Shown here: piece by piece, positions 36,969 through 45,191 of the stretch
Position numbering within the stretch: the stretch's first letter is position 1
Layout: each line of letters starts with the position of its first letter
DNA from: Ligilactobacillus apodemi DSM 16634 = JCM 16172
GTDB taxonomy: Bacteria; Bacillota; Bacilli; Lactobacillales; Lactobacillaceae
Assembly (NCBI RefSeq): GCF_001434405.1
Contig: NZ_AZFT01000048.1
Location: 1-64,000, forward strand
DNA length: 64,000 bases
Reading direction: 5' to 3'
Translations under genes and position numbers: made by a program
Notes under the pieces: model-generated
Databases searched by the model: none
Told to the model about the DNA's origin: nothing
What the model saw: the letters and a program-made list of their open reading frames with translations, nothing else

Positions 36969-38786
36969 ATGTGTGGTATCGTTGGTGTTACAGGCAACCA
37001 AAATGCAACAGACATCTTATTAGATGGTTTACAACAACTTGAATATCGGGGCTATGACTCAGCAGGGATCTATGTTAATGATCAACACGGTGATGGCTTT
37101 TTAGTAAAAGAAAAAGGACGGATCGCTGACTTACGTGCTTTAGTGGGACCAGAAGTCAAGGGCTCTACGGGGATCGGACATACACGTTGGGCAACTCACG
37201 GGGTACCAAGTGTAACTAATGCTCACCCACATGTTTCCGCTGATGGCCGCTTTTTCTTAGTTCACAACGGTGTGATCGGTAACTTCAGTGGACTAAGAGA
37301 AAAATATTTAGCTGACGTTGAACTTAAGAGTGATACCGATACTGAGATCATCGTCCAATTAGTGGGCAAATTTGCTGCTGAAGGGCTTGATACGTTTGCA
37401 GCCTTTAGAAAAGTTTTGAGTTTAGTTGATGAAAGCTCATCTTATGCTTTCTTGTTGATGGACAAAGAAGATCCTAGCAAGTTATTTGTCGCTAAAAACA
37501 AGAGCCCATTGTTGATCGGGGTCGGTGATGGCTTTAACGTGGTTTGTTCCGATGCACTTGCAATGCTCAACCAAACACATGACTTTATCGAATTAACTGA
37601 CGGTGAAGTTGTGATCGTTGAACCACAAAGCATCAAGATCTTAGACCAAGATGACAATGAGATCAAACGTGAACCTTTCCATGTCGACACTGACCCAGAA
37701 GCAGTGCAAAAAGGTGCTTACGCTCATTACATGTTAAAAGAGATCGATGAACAACCTGGGGTAATGCGTAAATTAGTCCAAGAATACTTCAACGAAGATG
37801 GCACAGTTAAGATCGATCAAGCTTTATTGGATGATCTTTCCCAAGCAGACCGCCTTTACATCGTGGCTGCCGGAACAAGTTACCATGCAGGGCTTGTCGG
37901 TAAGGAATTATTTGAAAAATTAGCTAATATTCCAACCGAAGTACATGTGGCTTCTGAATTTGCTTATAACCCACCATTGTTATCGGAAAAACCATTCTTT
38001 ATTTTCTTGACTCAAAGTGGTGAAACAGCTGATAGTCGCCAAGTATTGACGCAAGTAAATAAATGGGGTTACCCAAGCTTGACGATCACAAATGTGCCTA
38101 ACTCGACTCTTTCGCGTGAAGCAACCCACACCTTGTTGTTACATGCTGGTCCAGAAATTGCGGTTGCTTCTACTAAGGCTTATACCGCACAGATCGCTTT
38201 AGAAGCTATTTTAGTTAAAGCTTACGGTGAAGCTAAAAACATCGAGCGTGCTAAAGAATTCGATGTTGCTAAGGAATTGACGAAAGTTGCTAATGGGATG
38301 CAAGAATTAGTTGATGAAAAGGGCAAGATCGAACAAATTGCTAAAGATCTTTTAGCAACAACCCGCAATGCCTTTTACATTGGCCGTGGGGTCGACTACG
38401 CTTTGGCCCAAGAAGCTGCTTTGAAGTTAAAAGAAGTTTCTTACATCCAAACAGAAGGTTTTGCGTCAGGTGAATTAAAACACGGTACGATCGCCTTGAT
38501 CGAAGACGGTACACCAGTTGTGGCGATCATCACCGATCCAAAGATGGCCGCTCATACCCGAAGCAATGCCCAAGAAGTTATTGCTCGTGGTGCTAACGTC
38601 TTATTCATCGCTAGTCGTGACTTAGCAGTAGCTGGTGATCAAATCATCTTACCAGATATCGATCCATTGTTGTCACCACTTGTTTCGGTTGTGCCAACCC
38701 AATTATTGGCTTACTATGCAAGTATGCAACGTGGTTATGATGTTGATAAGCCACGTAACTTAGCTAAGAGTGTGACAGTTGAATAA
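36969..38786 (+). CDS. glmS: Glutamine-fructose-6-phosphate aminotransferase
   Basis: 605 aa. The N-terminal nucleophile aminohydrolase domain begins with Cys2 (MCGIVGVTG) and has GIGHTRWATHG. Two C-terminal SIS domains follow (AGTSYHAGL, TQSGETADS). It makes glucosamine-6-phosphate for peptidoglycan. Regulation appears to be by a GntR-type repressor rather than by a ribozyme: operator-like palindromes flank the promoter. It lies next to the nagA operon, so synthesis and breakdown of amino sugars may respond oppositely or together to the same signal. Confidence 0.95.
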   Translation: MCGIVGVTGNQNATDILLDGLQQLEYRGYDSAGIYVNDQHGDGFLVKEKGRIADLRALVGPEVKGSTGIGHTRWATHGVPSVTNAHPHVSADGRFFLVHNGVIGNFSGLREKYLADVELKSDTDTEIIVQLVGKFAAEGLDTFAAFRKVLSLVDESSSYAFLLMDKEDPSKLFVAKNKSPLLIGVGDGFNVVCSDALAMLNQTHDFIELTDGEVVIVEPQSIKILDQDDNEIKREPFHVDTDPEAVQKGAYAHYMLKEIDEQPGVMRKLVQEYFNEDGTVKIDQALLDDLSQADRLYIVAAGTSYHAGLVGKELFEKLANIPTEVHVASEFAYNPPLLSEKPFFIFLTQSGETADSRQVLTQVNKWGYPSLTITNVPNSTLSREATHTLLLHAGPEIAVASTKAYTAQIALEAILVKAYGEAKNIERAKEFDVAKELTKVANGMQELVDEKGKIEQIAKDLLATTRNAFYIGRGVDYALAQEAALKLKEVSYIQTEGFASGELKHGTIALIEDGTPVVAIITDPKMAAHTRSNAQEVIARGANVLFIASRDLAVAGDQIILPDIDPLLSPLVSVVPTQLLAYYASMQRGYDVDKPRNLAKSVTVE

Positions 38787-38800
38787 GCTTAGCTAAGCAC

Positions 38801-38845
38801 AGACCCTCGTTATTTGTGATTTTTTACAAGTAACGGGGGTCTTTT
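38801..38845 (+). terminator. Terminator of glmS
   Basis: AGACCCTCGTTA / TAACGGGGGTCT with an inner stem and a T run. Confidence 0.85.
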
Positions 38846-38860
38846 GATAAGTGTAAGTTT

Positions 38861-38944
38861 TTGTTCAAATCGCAAAAGTAAGGTAGAATTAGATACGAGG
38901 GAAAACGGGGAAGCACTGACACTTGGGGGCAGTGCTTCTTTTTT
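38861..38944 (+). ncRNA. Possible small RNA or attenuated leader
   Basis: A promoter (-35 TTGTTC at 38861-38866, 17 bases, -10 TAGAAT at 38884-38889) is followed within about 20 bases of the expected start by a strong terminator hairpin (AAGCACTG / CAGTGCTT, T6, 38911-38944). No reading frame lies between. The transcript would be about 50 nt. It may be an independent RNA or a conditional terminator for the downstream genes. Confidence 0.4.
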
Positions 38945-39071
38945 GAGGTGATAAATCAAGTTAGGGTATGTCAAAAAAAATAAATGTATGCTAAAATAGG
39001 TACTTGATTTTTAGTTAAATCTGGTGTGGTCGTAGGGTCAAATAACGTTGAGCTTGAGAAAAAGAGTAAAA

Positions 39072-39191
39072 ATGGGCCTTGAGCTGAAAGTTATTGTTGG
39101 CGATCAGCAAACGCAAATAGCAAATTATTTAAGAGAGGAGCTGCTATCGTTCTTTTTGATAGGTGTGATCGCTCATTTACATAGCAAATAA
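39072..39191 (+). CDS. Short upstream reading frame, 39 aa
   Basis: ATG to TAA, ending three bases before the ATG of the zinc-ribbon/DUF805 gene, which has no SD of its own. The peptide begins MGLELKVIVGDQQTQ and has a hydrophobic stretch near its C-terminus (LLSFFLIGVIAHL). The SD is weak (GAGAAAAAGAG). It may serve translational coupling. Function unknown. Confidence 0.4.
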   Translation: MGLELKVIVGDQQTQIANYLREELLSFFLIGVIAHLHSK

Positions 39192-39194
39192 ACG

Positions 39195-39881
39195 ATGGAT
39201 TGTAAAAAATGTGGGGCAAAAAATCCCGAAAATAGTAATTTTTGTAACAATTGTGGGTTAGCATTGGAAGTTGAAGTTGTTGTTTCTGACAACAAGCCAA
39301 ACTTAGTTGATTCGACTAAATTGATGTTTAAAGATATTTTCCGTTATGGCAAATGCATGAGCCGGGCCGATTTTTGGTATGGTGAATTAGGAAGTATCCT
39401 ATTATTTGCGGTCGTTTCCGCAATCGTCTTTGGTTTAGATTCTTTAGCTAACATCTTAGATACATACGGTGAAGAATTAAGTTCGCAAATTTTAAGTTAT
39501 GTTTCATGGTATGCCTTTTTCACAGCGTTGCTCACTTTGATCTTGATCAATTTAGCCGCTGGGGCACGTCGGTCTCGTGACATCGGAATGAGCGGTGGTT
39601 GGACGATCTTGCAATTAGTGCCGATCGCTAACATCTTGTTTATCGTGTTCATGTGCCAAAAATCAGTCTTTGAAGGTAACTATTACCGCTTTGAAACGCA
39701 AAGTGCACTTGGTAAGAGAGTTTATGGCTATAAAGGTTTAGTGATCGCCCTTGTATTATGTGGGGGCTTGGTCTTTAGTATCGTTAGTTACTTTACGATC
39801 CAAACGATCACTTATCAAATCATGATGTACCAACAACTTCTTCAAAGCTATAGTACAACAAGCAGCTACTATGGCTATTAA
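39195..39881 (+). CDS. Zinc-ribbon DUF805 membrane protein
   Basis: 228 aa. The N-terminal zinc ribbon has CxxC pairs at Cys3/Cys6 and Cys17/Cys20. A DUF805 domain follows from about residue 45, with membrane helices and the family motif ARRSRDIGMSGGW. A last helix near residues 180-205 precedes a Ser/Tyr-rich tail. The function of DUF805 proteins is not established. No SD is present; the small frame ending at 39191 may provide coupling. A second small membrane gene follows after 24 bases. Confidence 0.8.
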   Translation: MDCKKCGAKNPENSNFCNNCGLALEVEVVVSDNKPNLVDSTKLMFKDIFRYGKCMSRADFWYGELGSILLFAVVSAIVFGLDSLANILDTYGEELSSQILSYVSWYAFFTALLTLILINLAAGARRSRDIGMSGGWTILQLVPIANILFIVFMCQKSVFEGNYYRFETQSALGKRVYGYKGLVIALVLCGGLVFSIVSYFTIQTITYQIMMYQQLLQSYSTTSSYYGY

Positions 39882-39905
39882 AAATTAGTACTTTGAGGGG
39901 ATAGT

Positions 39906-40076
39906 TTGAAACGGAAAATGAAAAGAGATGGATTTGTACTCATCTTAGTATGTCTTTTGCTGGTGATTTTGGTTATGTTCGCCGGTGAATTATTACTTTC
40001 ATTGAATAATGATATCAGCAGTGGCAAGGTCGGTTTGCGCGCTGCCGTAACCAACCACCATTTTATGATAGCTTAA
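39906..40076 (+). CDS. Small membrane protein with pilin-like N-terminus, 56 aa
   Basis: TTG start 5 bases after a strong SD (GAGGGG at 39895-39900). A basic N-terminus (KRKMKRDG) precedes a long hydrophobic helix (FVLILVCLLLVILVMFAGELL) and a short polar tail. The KRDG-F junction before the helix recalls class III prepilin cleavage sites, but the usual Glu at +5 is missing. It follows the DUF805 gene by 24 bases and is closed by a terminator, so it is probably the last gene of that transcript. Function unknown. Confidence 0.55.
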   Translation: MKRKMKRDGFVLILVCLLLVILVMFAGELLLSLNNDISSGKVGLRAAVTNHHFMIA

Positions 40077-40077
40077 C

Positions 40078-40112
40078 AAAAGATCGTCCATTAGTTGGGA
40101 CGATCTTTTGTT
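40078..40112 (+). terminator. Terminator after the small membrane gene
   Basis: AAAAGATCGTCC / GGACGATCTTTT with a 9-base loop. Confidence 0.88.
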
Positions 40113-40203
40113 AGCTGGAGAACAATTTGTAAATCAAAAAAATGCGCGCATAATTAAACTAAGAGACTATTATTAGTCAAATCAAAAGAAAGTTGGTAAT
40201 CAA

Positions 40204-40692
40204 ATGAGTAACGAAAATATTAGACAAAAGACCGTATATTTTGCAGCCGGCTGGTTTTCACCAAAACAAACCGCTGCTTATGATCAAGTGATGGCAGCAA
40301 TCAAACAAAATAAGACGATCGATGATAAAAATAGTTATGTCCCATTAGAACATCAATATAAAGGGTTACGTGTGGATGAACACCCTGAATTATTAGCCGA
40401 TAAAGAATGGCAAACGGCAACTTTTAACGGCGATTGTGTCGGCATCAAGAGCTCAGACCTCTTTTTATGTACGTATTTGCCCGATGAAGAAGATATCGGC
40501 TGTGGGGTCGAATTAGGTTTAGCTAAGGCCTTAGGCAAATACATTGTGATCGTGATCCCAGATGAAGACTACGGTAAACCAATCAATTTGATGAGTTGGG
40601 GCGCTGCCGATACAGTGATCAAAGTATCTGAATTAGCAGATTTTGACTTTAATAAGCCATACTACAATTTCTACGAATGTGAAGTTTACTAA
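40204..40692 (+). CDS. ntd: Nucleoside 2-deoxyribosyltransferase
   Basis: 162 aa. It swaps the base between 2-deoxynucleosides in nucleotide salvage and is typical of lactobacilli. The N-terminal TVYFAAGWFSPKQ, the catalytic Glu103 in GCGVELGLA and the C-terminal PDEDYGKPINLMSW match the family throughout. SD AAAGTTGG is moderate. Monocistronic, with a terminator upstream. Confidence 0.94.
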   Translation: MSNENIRQKTVYFAAGWFSPKQTAAYDQVMAAIKQNKTIDDKNSYVPLEHQYKGLRVDEHPELLADKEWQTATFNGDCVGIKSSDLFLCTYLPDEEDIGCGVELGLAKALGKYIVIVIPDEDYGKPINLMSWGAADTVIKVSELADFDFNKPYYNFYECEVY

Positions 40693-40771
40693 CCAAAAGC
40701 GTTTTAGTGTCTGGCAACTAATTAATGTTATAATGGGGCAATAAGATCAATTAGGCAAGAGGGGAAAATGC

Positions 40772-41776
40772 GTGGAAAAATTGACTATCAATGACATTGC
40801 GAAGATCTCGGGGTATTCGATCGCAACGGTGTCAAACTACTTAAATGGTAATTATCAAAAAATGTCGCAAAAAACGCGTGATCATTTGGCTAAAGTCATC
40901 GATCAGACGGGGTATCGTCCTAATAGTACGGCGCGTAATTTGGCGAAACATGAAAATAAAACGATTGGGGTATCGATCTCAGATATCACCAATCCGTTTA
41001 CTTCGCCCGTAATGTCAGGGATCTCGGAAGTTTGTACGCAACACGGCTACAAGATGATCTTTACGAATGCGGATAATGATCAAAAAAAAGAGGTCAATAA
41101 TATTTTGAGTTTGCGCACTGAAAGTGTAAGTGGGATGATCGTTGATGCGGTCGATCCCAATAGTCCGATTTATAAATCTCTAACAAATGAGGCACTAGTG
41201 ATGGTCGACCGGCAGGCAAAAGAGCTATTGTTTGATACGATCGTGACCGATAATCGCCAAGCCGTTAAAGAAATGGTCACGCACATGGTGCAAGCTGGTT
41301 ATGATGAATTGTATTTTGTGACTTGGCCTTTAGAAGAGGTAAGTACGCGACAAATGCGCTATCAAGGCTTTTTAGAGGCTACGGGTTACGCTTTAGGTGA
41401 GCACTTATTGACCGTGCCACATTTAGGGCAAAAGGAAGCGTATCAACAATTTGAAGCACAGATCGAGACTTTAATGGCGCAAAAAGGCACTAAAAAGATC
41501 GGCTTTTTTACGATGAACGCACGGGTGTTTTTACGGTTGCTAAAAGCGATGCAACTCAAAGCCTATCAATATCCACGTGATTATGGGGTCGCAACTTACG
41601 AAGAATTTGACTGGATGCAGATTATGCGTCCCGAGATCAGTTGCATTCGCCAAGATTCTAAAAAAATCGGAGTCATGGCAGCAGAATTGTTGTTAGCCAA
41701 ATTATTAGACAAGAAAAGCGCTTTACCACAAAAATATATCGTTCCGACCGAGATAATTTTAAAACAAAGCTTTTGA
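40772..41776 (+). CDS. LacI-family regulator of the downstream sugar operon
   Basis: 334 aa starting at GTG behind SD AGAGGGG. The N-terminal helix-turn-helix TINDIAKISGYSIATVSNYL is followed by a sugar-binding effector domain (TIGVSISDITNPF, GMIVDAVDP). It has its own terminator (41791-41821), and a 28-base perfect palindrome lies between that terminator and the next operon (41886-41913), the obvious operator. A TATAAT at 40729-40734 is its likely -10. The effector is probably the sugar or sugar phosphate handled by the operon. Confidence 0.88.
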   Translation: MEKLTINDIAKISGYSIATVSNYLNGNYQKMSQKTRDHLAKVIDQTGYRPNSTARNLAKHENKTIGVSISDITNPFTSPVMSGISEVCTQHGYKMIFTNADNDQKKEVNNILSLRTESVSGMIVDAVDPNSPIYKSLTNEALVMVDRQAKELLFDTIVTDNRQAVKEMVTHMVQAGYDELYFVTWPLEEVSTRQMRYQGFLEATGYALGEHLLTVPHLGQKEAYQQFEAQIETLMAQKGTKKIGFFTMNARVFLRLLKAMQLKAYQYPRDYGVATYEEFDWMQIMRPEISCIRQDSKKIGVMAAELLLAKLLDKKSALPQKYIVPTEIILKQSF

Positions 41777-41790
41777 ATAATACCGTTATA

Positions 41791-41821
41791 GGTCACAGTA
41801 AATCAGCTGTGGCCTTTTTTT
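41791..41821 (+). terminator. Terminator of the LacI gene
   Basis: GGTCACAG / CTGTGGCC with T7. Confidence 0.88.
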
Positions 41822-41845
41822 ATTGGCAATTATTTGAGTTAAAAA

Positions 41846-41876
41846 TGTTGACGCTTACATTGCTAAATGTTAAACT
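41846..41876 (+). promoter_or_regulatory. Operon promoter overlapped by a cre site
   Basis: -35 TTGACG (41848-41853), 17 bases, -10 TAAACT (41871-41876). The minus strand of 41846-41860 reads ATGTAAGCGTCAACA, a near-perfect CcpA cre, overlapping the -35. Confidence 0.72.
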
Positions 41877-41885
41877 TAAAGCGTA

Positions 41886-41913
41886 AATTTTAGTTAAGCG
41901 CTTAACTAAAATT
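41886..41913. promoter_or_regulatory. 28-base perfect palindrome, LacI operator
   Basis: Arms of 14 bases, AATTTTAGTTAAGC and its exact complement, meeting at a central GCGC. It is just downstream of the promoter. The AAGCGCTT core is that of LacI-family operators. Confidence 0.8.
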
Positions 41914-41972
41914 ATCCTTTCATGATCATGATGCATTTGTTATTGGCTTGTTTTAGAAAAAAGGTGGAGCAG

Positions 41973-42731
41973 ATGACCACATACATTTTAAACACGATCG
42001 CATTTAAACCACAGTTAGCCACCAAAGGGCAAAAAGAAATGATTGATCTAGCAAAAATGCTAGGCTTTGATGCCGTAGAGATCCGTAATGAATTTTTGCA
42101 AGGTGGGACTACAGAATTGGCACAAATTGCCGATCAAGCAAAAAATGCGAAACTGGCATTGTACTACAGCGTAAATGATACTTTGTTTGTTGCCGGTAAA
42201 TTAAATCCTAAATTTCCTCGCTATTTAAATGAAATGCGAACTTTAAAAGCAAAGCACATCAAGCTTAATTTAGGGGATTTTGGTAATTTGACCGCAGTAG
42301 AATTAGCAGAATTGTTAGCCCCATTTTTAGACGGTAGTTTTGAGTTACGCCTTGAAAATGACCAAACTAAGGCAAATAGTGATTTAGCCAAAACAACAGA
42401 ATTTTTCGCCTTGATCACAAAAGCGCAGTTAGCGCATATCAGCTATTGTTTTGACATCGCTAATTGGAGTTGGCTTGATGTCTCGGTCAAAAAAGCCATA
42501 AGTGAGCTTAACTTAGTGACGCAATATCTACACTTAAAAAATTTCAAAAGGACAGCTAATGGGTTAGTAGTTACGGGGCTAGAAGCAGGAGAATTAGATT
42601 GGAGAGCGTTAGTAGCGCAGTTTGAGGCGGTAAGTGAACTGGGATTTGAATATGAAAGTGACTTAGCGACCTTGGCTAATGAGTTGAATTTAGTAAAAGG
42701 GGGAGACTCTAATGTTAGAAGCAGTAAATAG
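41973..42731 (+). CDS. Sugar-phosphate isomerase/epimerase (xylose-isomerase-like TIM barrel)
   Basis: 252 aa from the ATG behind SD AAGGTGGAG; the frame is open to 41922 but that extension lacks an SD. The AP-endonuclease-2 fold is recognisable from GFDAVEIRNEF near residue 32, FELRLENDQ, YCFDIANWSW and LHLKNF, which supply metal-ligand Glu, Asp and His positions. Such enzymes isomerise or epimerise sugars and sugar acids. It is first in the operon and overlaps the permease gene by 20 bases. The substrate is unknown. Confidence 0.75.
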   Translation: MTTYILNTIAFKPQLATKGQKEMIDLAKMLGFDAVEIRNEFLQGGTTELAQIADQAKNAKLALYYSVNDTLFVAGKLNPKFPRYLNEMRTLKAKHIKLNLGDFGNLTAVELAELLAPFLDGSFELRLENDQTKANSDLAKTTEFFALITKAQLAHISYCFDIANWSWLDVSVKKAISELNLVTQYLHLKNFKRTANGLVVTGLEAGELDWRALVAQFEAVSELGFEYESDLATLANELNLVKGGDSNVRSSK

Positions 42732-44166
42732 TTTTTTTACGGCGTTTGGCGCGTCGGTTGTCGTTCCGGTCATGATTTTTATCATTGCGCTCTTTTTAAA
42801 GGTCAAACCAAAAACTGCAATGATGAGTGCCTTTTACGCTGGCGTGGGGTTGACGGGCTTTGGTTGGATCATTTCCCAGTTCACGCCGGTCGTAACTACG
42901 ATCATTAAGCAAATGGTCGATAATACGGGGATTGATCTGCCTGTGGTCGATATCGGTTGGCAAGCAGGATCGTTAGCAACGTTTGGTTCTTCGGTCGGGT
43001 TGACGTTTTTTGTCTTTGGCTTATTGTTTGAGTTGATCATCTTTGCTTTAGGGATCACCAAGATCTTTATGCCATCGAATTTATGGAACAATTTTGGCTT
43101 TATGTTATGGGGCACGTTAGCCTACTTTGTGACCCAAAACGTCTGGCTTTCACTAGGCTTATCATTTTTTATGTTATTGTATGCGCTTTTATTGGCAGAA
43201 GTTCAAGCCGATCGATGGTCTGATTATTACGGGGTTAAAAATGCGACGGTCTCGTCTTTGCATAACATCGAACAAGTTATCCCCGCACTCATTTTAGATC
43301 CCCTATGGAATTTATTAGGCTTCAACAAAGTTAAAATGACACCTGCAGCCTTCAAAGATAAATTGGGTGTTTTCGGTGAACCAACGACATTAGGGGCTTT
43401 GTTAGGTTTGATTATTGGAATCATCGGAAATTTGAACAATTTAGGTGATCTCAAGGCTTGGGGGCAGATCCTACAATTTGCGATCCAGCTTTCCGCCGTG
43501 ATGACGATCTTCCCATTGGTAACGGGCGTGTTTGCCAAAGCCTTTACCCCGTTAGCCGAAGAGATCGATAAGAATCGGCAGACTAAAGCAGCTGAACAAG
43601 GTGAAGTTACTGATGAATTAAACGACAAAAAGCGCTGGTTCTTGGGCGTTGATGATGGCGTTGGTTATGGTGAACCAGCAACGATCATTTCGGGGGTCAT
43701 CTTGATCCCGATCATGGTAGTCATTGCCTTTTTACTACCGGGCAACAAAACTTTGCCGATCGTTGACTTGATCGCCTTACCATTTATGGTCGAATCAATC
43801 GTGGCTTTAACGCGCGGTAACATTTTAAAAGTTATTGCTAATGGGATCGTGTGGTTTACTTTAGGGTTATATGCATCCAGTTGGCTTGGTACAATATATA
43901 CAGGAGCAGTTTCGCATTATGGGGCAGCGATCCCGGCAGGCGTGGTCTTGATCACGAGCTTTAACTTAGTTGCCCGTCCCCTAAACGCGCTCGTCTTTGC
44001 CGCGTTTATCACGCAAAATCCATTGTGGATCGGCTTATGTATCGTGATCTATTTAGGGTTACTTTTCGGCTTACGGCGCTATCGGGCACAAATTTGGACT
44101 TATCTCAAGCAAATGGCGGATAAAAATGCTGGCTTTTCTGGTAGTTCAGATAAAATCGAATATTAG
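42712..44166 (+). CDS. GatC-family permease without PTS partners
   Basis: 484 aa with about 12 hydrophobic spans, matching the galactitol-type EIIC (GatC): VEADRWSDYYG-like AEVQADRWSDYYGVKN, GEPTTLGALLGLIIG, DDGVGYGEPATI, and AVSHYGAAIPAG. Classic GatC needs GatA and GatB, but neither is in the operon. Unphosphorylated transport, as proposed for other orphan GatC-like proteins, would explain the kinase gene nearby. SD GGGGGAG. It overlaps the isomerase gene, and the amidohydrolase starts 17 bases after its stop. Confidence 0.82.
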   Translation: MLEAVNSFFTAFGASVVVPVMIFIIALFLKVKPKTAMMSAFYAGVGLTGFGWIISQFTPVVTTIIKQMVDNTGIDLPVVDIGWQAGSLATFGSSVGLTFFVFGLLFELIIFALGITKIFMPSNLWNNFGFMLWGTLAYFVTQNVWLSLGLSFFMLLYALLLAEVQADRWSDYYGVKNATVSSLHNIEQVIPALILDPLWNLLGFNKVKMTPAAFKDKLGVFGEPTTLGALLGLIIGIIGNLNNLGDLKAWGQILQFAIQLSAVMTIFPLVTGVFAKAFTPLAEEIDKNRQTKAAEQGEVTDELNDKKRWFLGVDDGVGYGEPATIISGVILIPIMVVIAFLLPGNKTLPIVDLIALPFMVESIVALTRGNILKVIANGIVWFTLGLYASSWLGTIYTGAVSHYGAAIPAGVVLITSFNLVARPLNALVFAAFITQNPLWIGLCIVIYLGLLFGLRRYRAQIWTYLKQMADKNAGFSGSSDKIEY

Positions 44167-44183
44167 TTATGGAGGAAGATACA

Positions 44184-45173
44184 ATGAAAAAAATCGACGG
44201 TCATTTACATTTAGTGCGGGCTTTGGCAGGCTCAAAATGCCAAGGAAGATTGACACCTTTAGGCGCTGGCTATGCGATCTGGGATAACGGTGAAGTGATC
44301 AAATTGATCCCAGATGGTTGGGGCGAAGATGATGTTTTAGTCGAAAAATACTTGGAAGTAATGAAAGAAAACCAAATTGAAAAAGCGGTCTTACTTCAAG
44401 GCACACTTAATGGCTACCAAAACTATTATTCTTACCAAGTCGCAAAGCAATATCCAGACAAGTTTAGCGCAGCCTTTGCCGTTGATCCGTTTGCCGATTT
44501 TGCGTTAGATATCGTCAAGCGTCACGTAGAAGTCTTAGGCTTTAGAGCGATCAAGTTTGAGATCAGCCAAGGTGGTGGCTTACACGGGTTCCACCAACCA
44601 TTTTCTTTGGCAGAACATGCTAAGGTTTCACAGATCATGCACTATCTAGCCGATTATCCAGGCTTTGTCGTCACAGTCGATTATGGTGATAGTAGCCAAA
44701 CAAGTTATCAACCAGAAGCGATTGTTGCGCTAGCTAAACGTTATCCGAAGTTAGATTTTGTCGTGTGTCACTTGTCATTTCCTAATGCTGATCATTTGGA
44801 TCGGTTGGAAAATGTTTTGACGCAATTTGCACCATATGAAAATATTTATACTGATATTTCGGCGATCCAAGATATTGAAGGGGAAAGAAGTGAAGCCTTT
44901 CCTTATCCACGGTGTCAAAAAGATGTGAAGTTAGCCAAAGATATCCTAGGTGCAAAGCGGATCATTTGGGGAACTGATTCACCGTGGTCAGCGACATTTA
45001 ACACTTATGAACAACTGGCAACTTGGCTTTCTGAGACTGAGATCTTTACGGCTGAAGAATTAGAACAGGTAATGTATGAAAATGCACTTAAAGTCTACTT
45101 TAAGCCTGATCATGTACAAGCTTTAAAGGATTCGGTCGATCCAGCTGTAGCATTTTTACAAGATAATAAATGA
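44184..45173 (+). CDS. Amidohydrolase_2 family hydrolase
   Basis: 329 aa; an ATG at 44169 overlaps the SD (GGAGGAAG), so 44184 is used. The TIM-barrel metal hydrolase shows HLH (residues about 6-8), GFRAIKFEIS, the His of VVCHLSFPN and the Asp of IIWGTDSPWS. Family members hydrolyse lactones (sugar lactonases) or decarboxylate. With a Gfo/Idh oxidoreductase in the same block, a sugar-lactonase role is attractive, but this is inference. Third gene of the operon. Confidence 0.78.
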   Translation: MKKIDGHLHLVRALAGSKCQGRLTPLGAGYAIWDNGEVIKLIPDGWGEDDVLVEKYLEVMKENQIEKAVLLQGTLNGYQNYYSYQVAKQYPDKFSAAFAVDPFADFALDIVKRHVEVLGFRAIKFEISQGGGLHGFHQPFSLAEHAKVSQIMHYLADYPGFVVTVDYGDSSQTSYQPEAIVALAKRYPKLDFVVCHLSFPNADHLDRLENVLTQFAPYENIYTDISAIQDIEGERSEAFPYPRCQKDVKLAKDILGAKRIIWGTDSPWSATFNTYEQLATWLSETEIFTAEELEQVMYENALKVYFKPDHVQALKDSVDPAVAFLQDNK

Positions 45174-45191
45174 GAAAAGGGGTAATTTATA

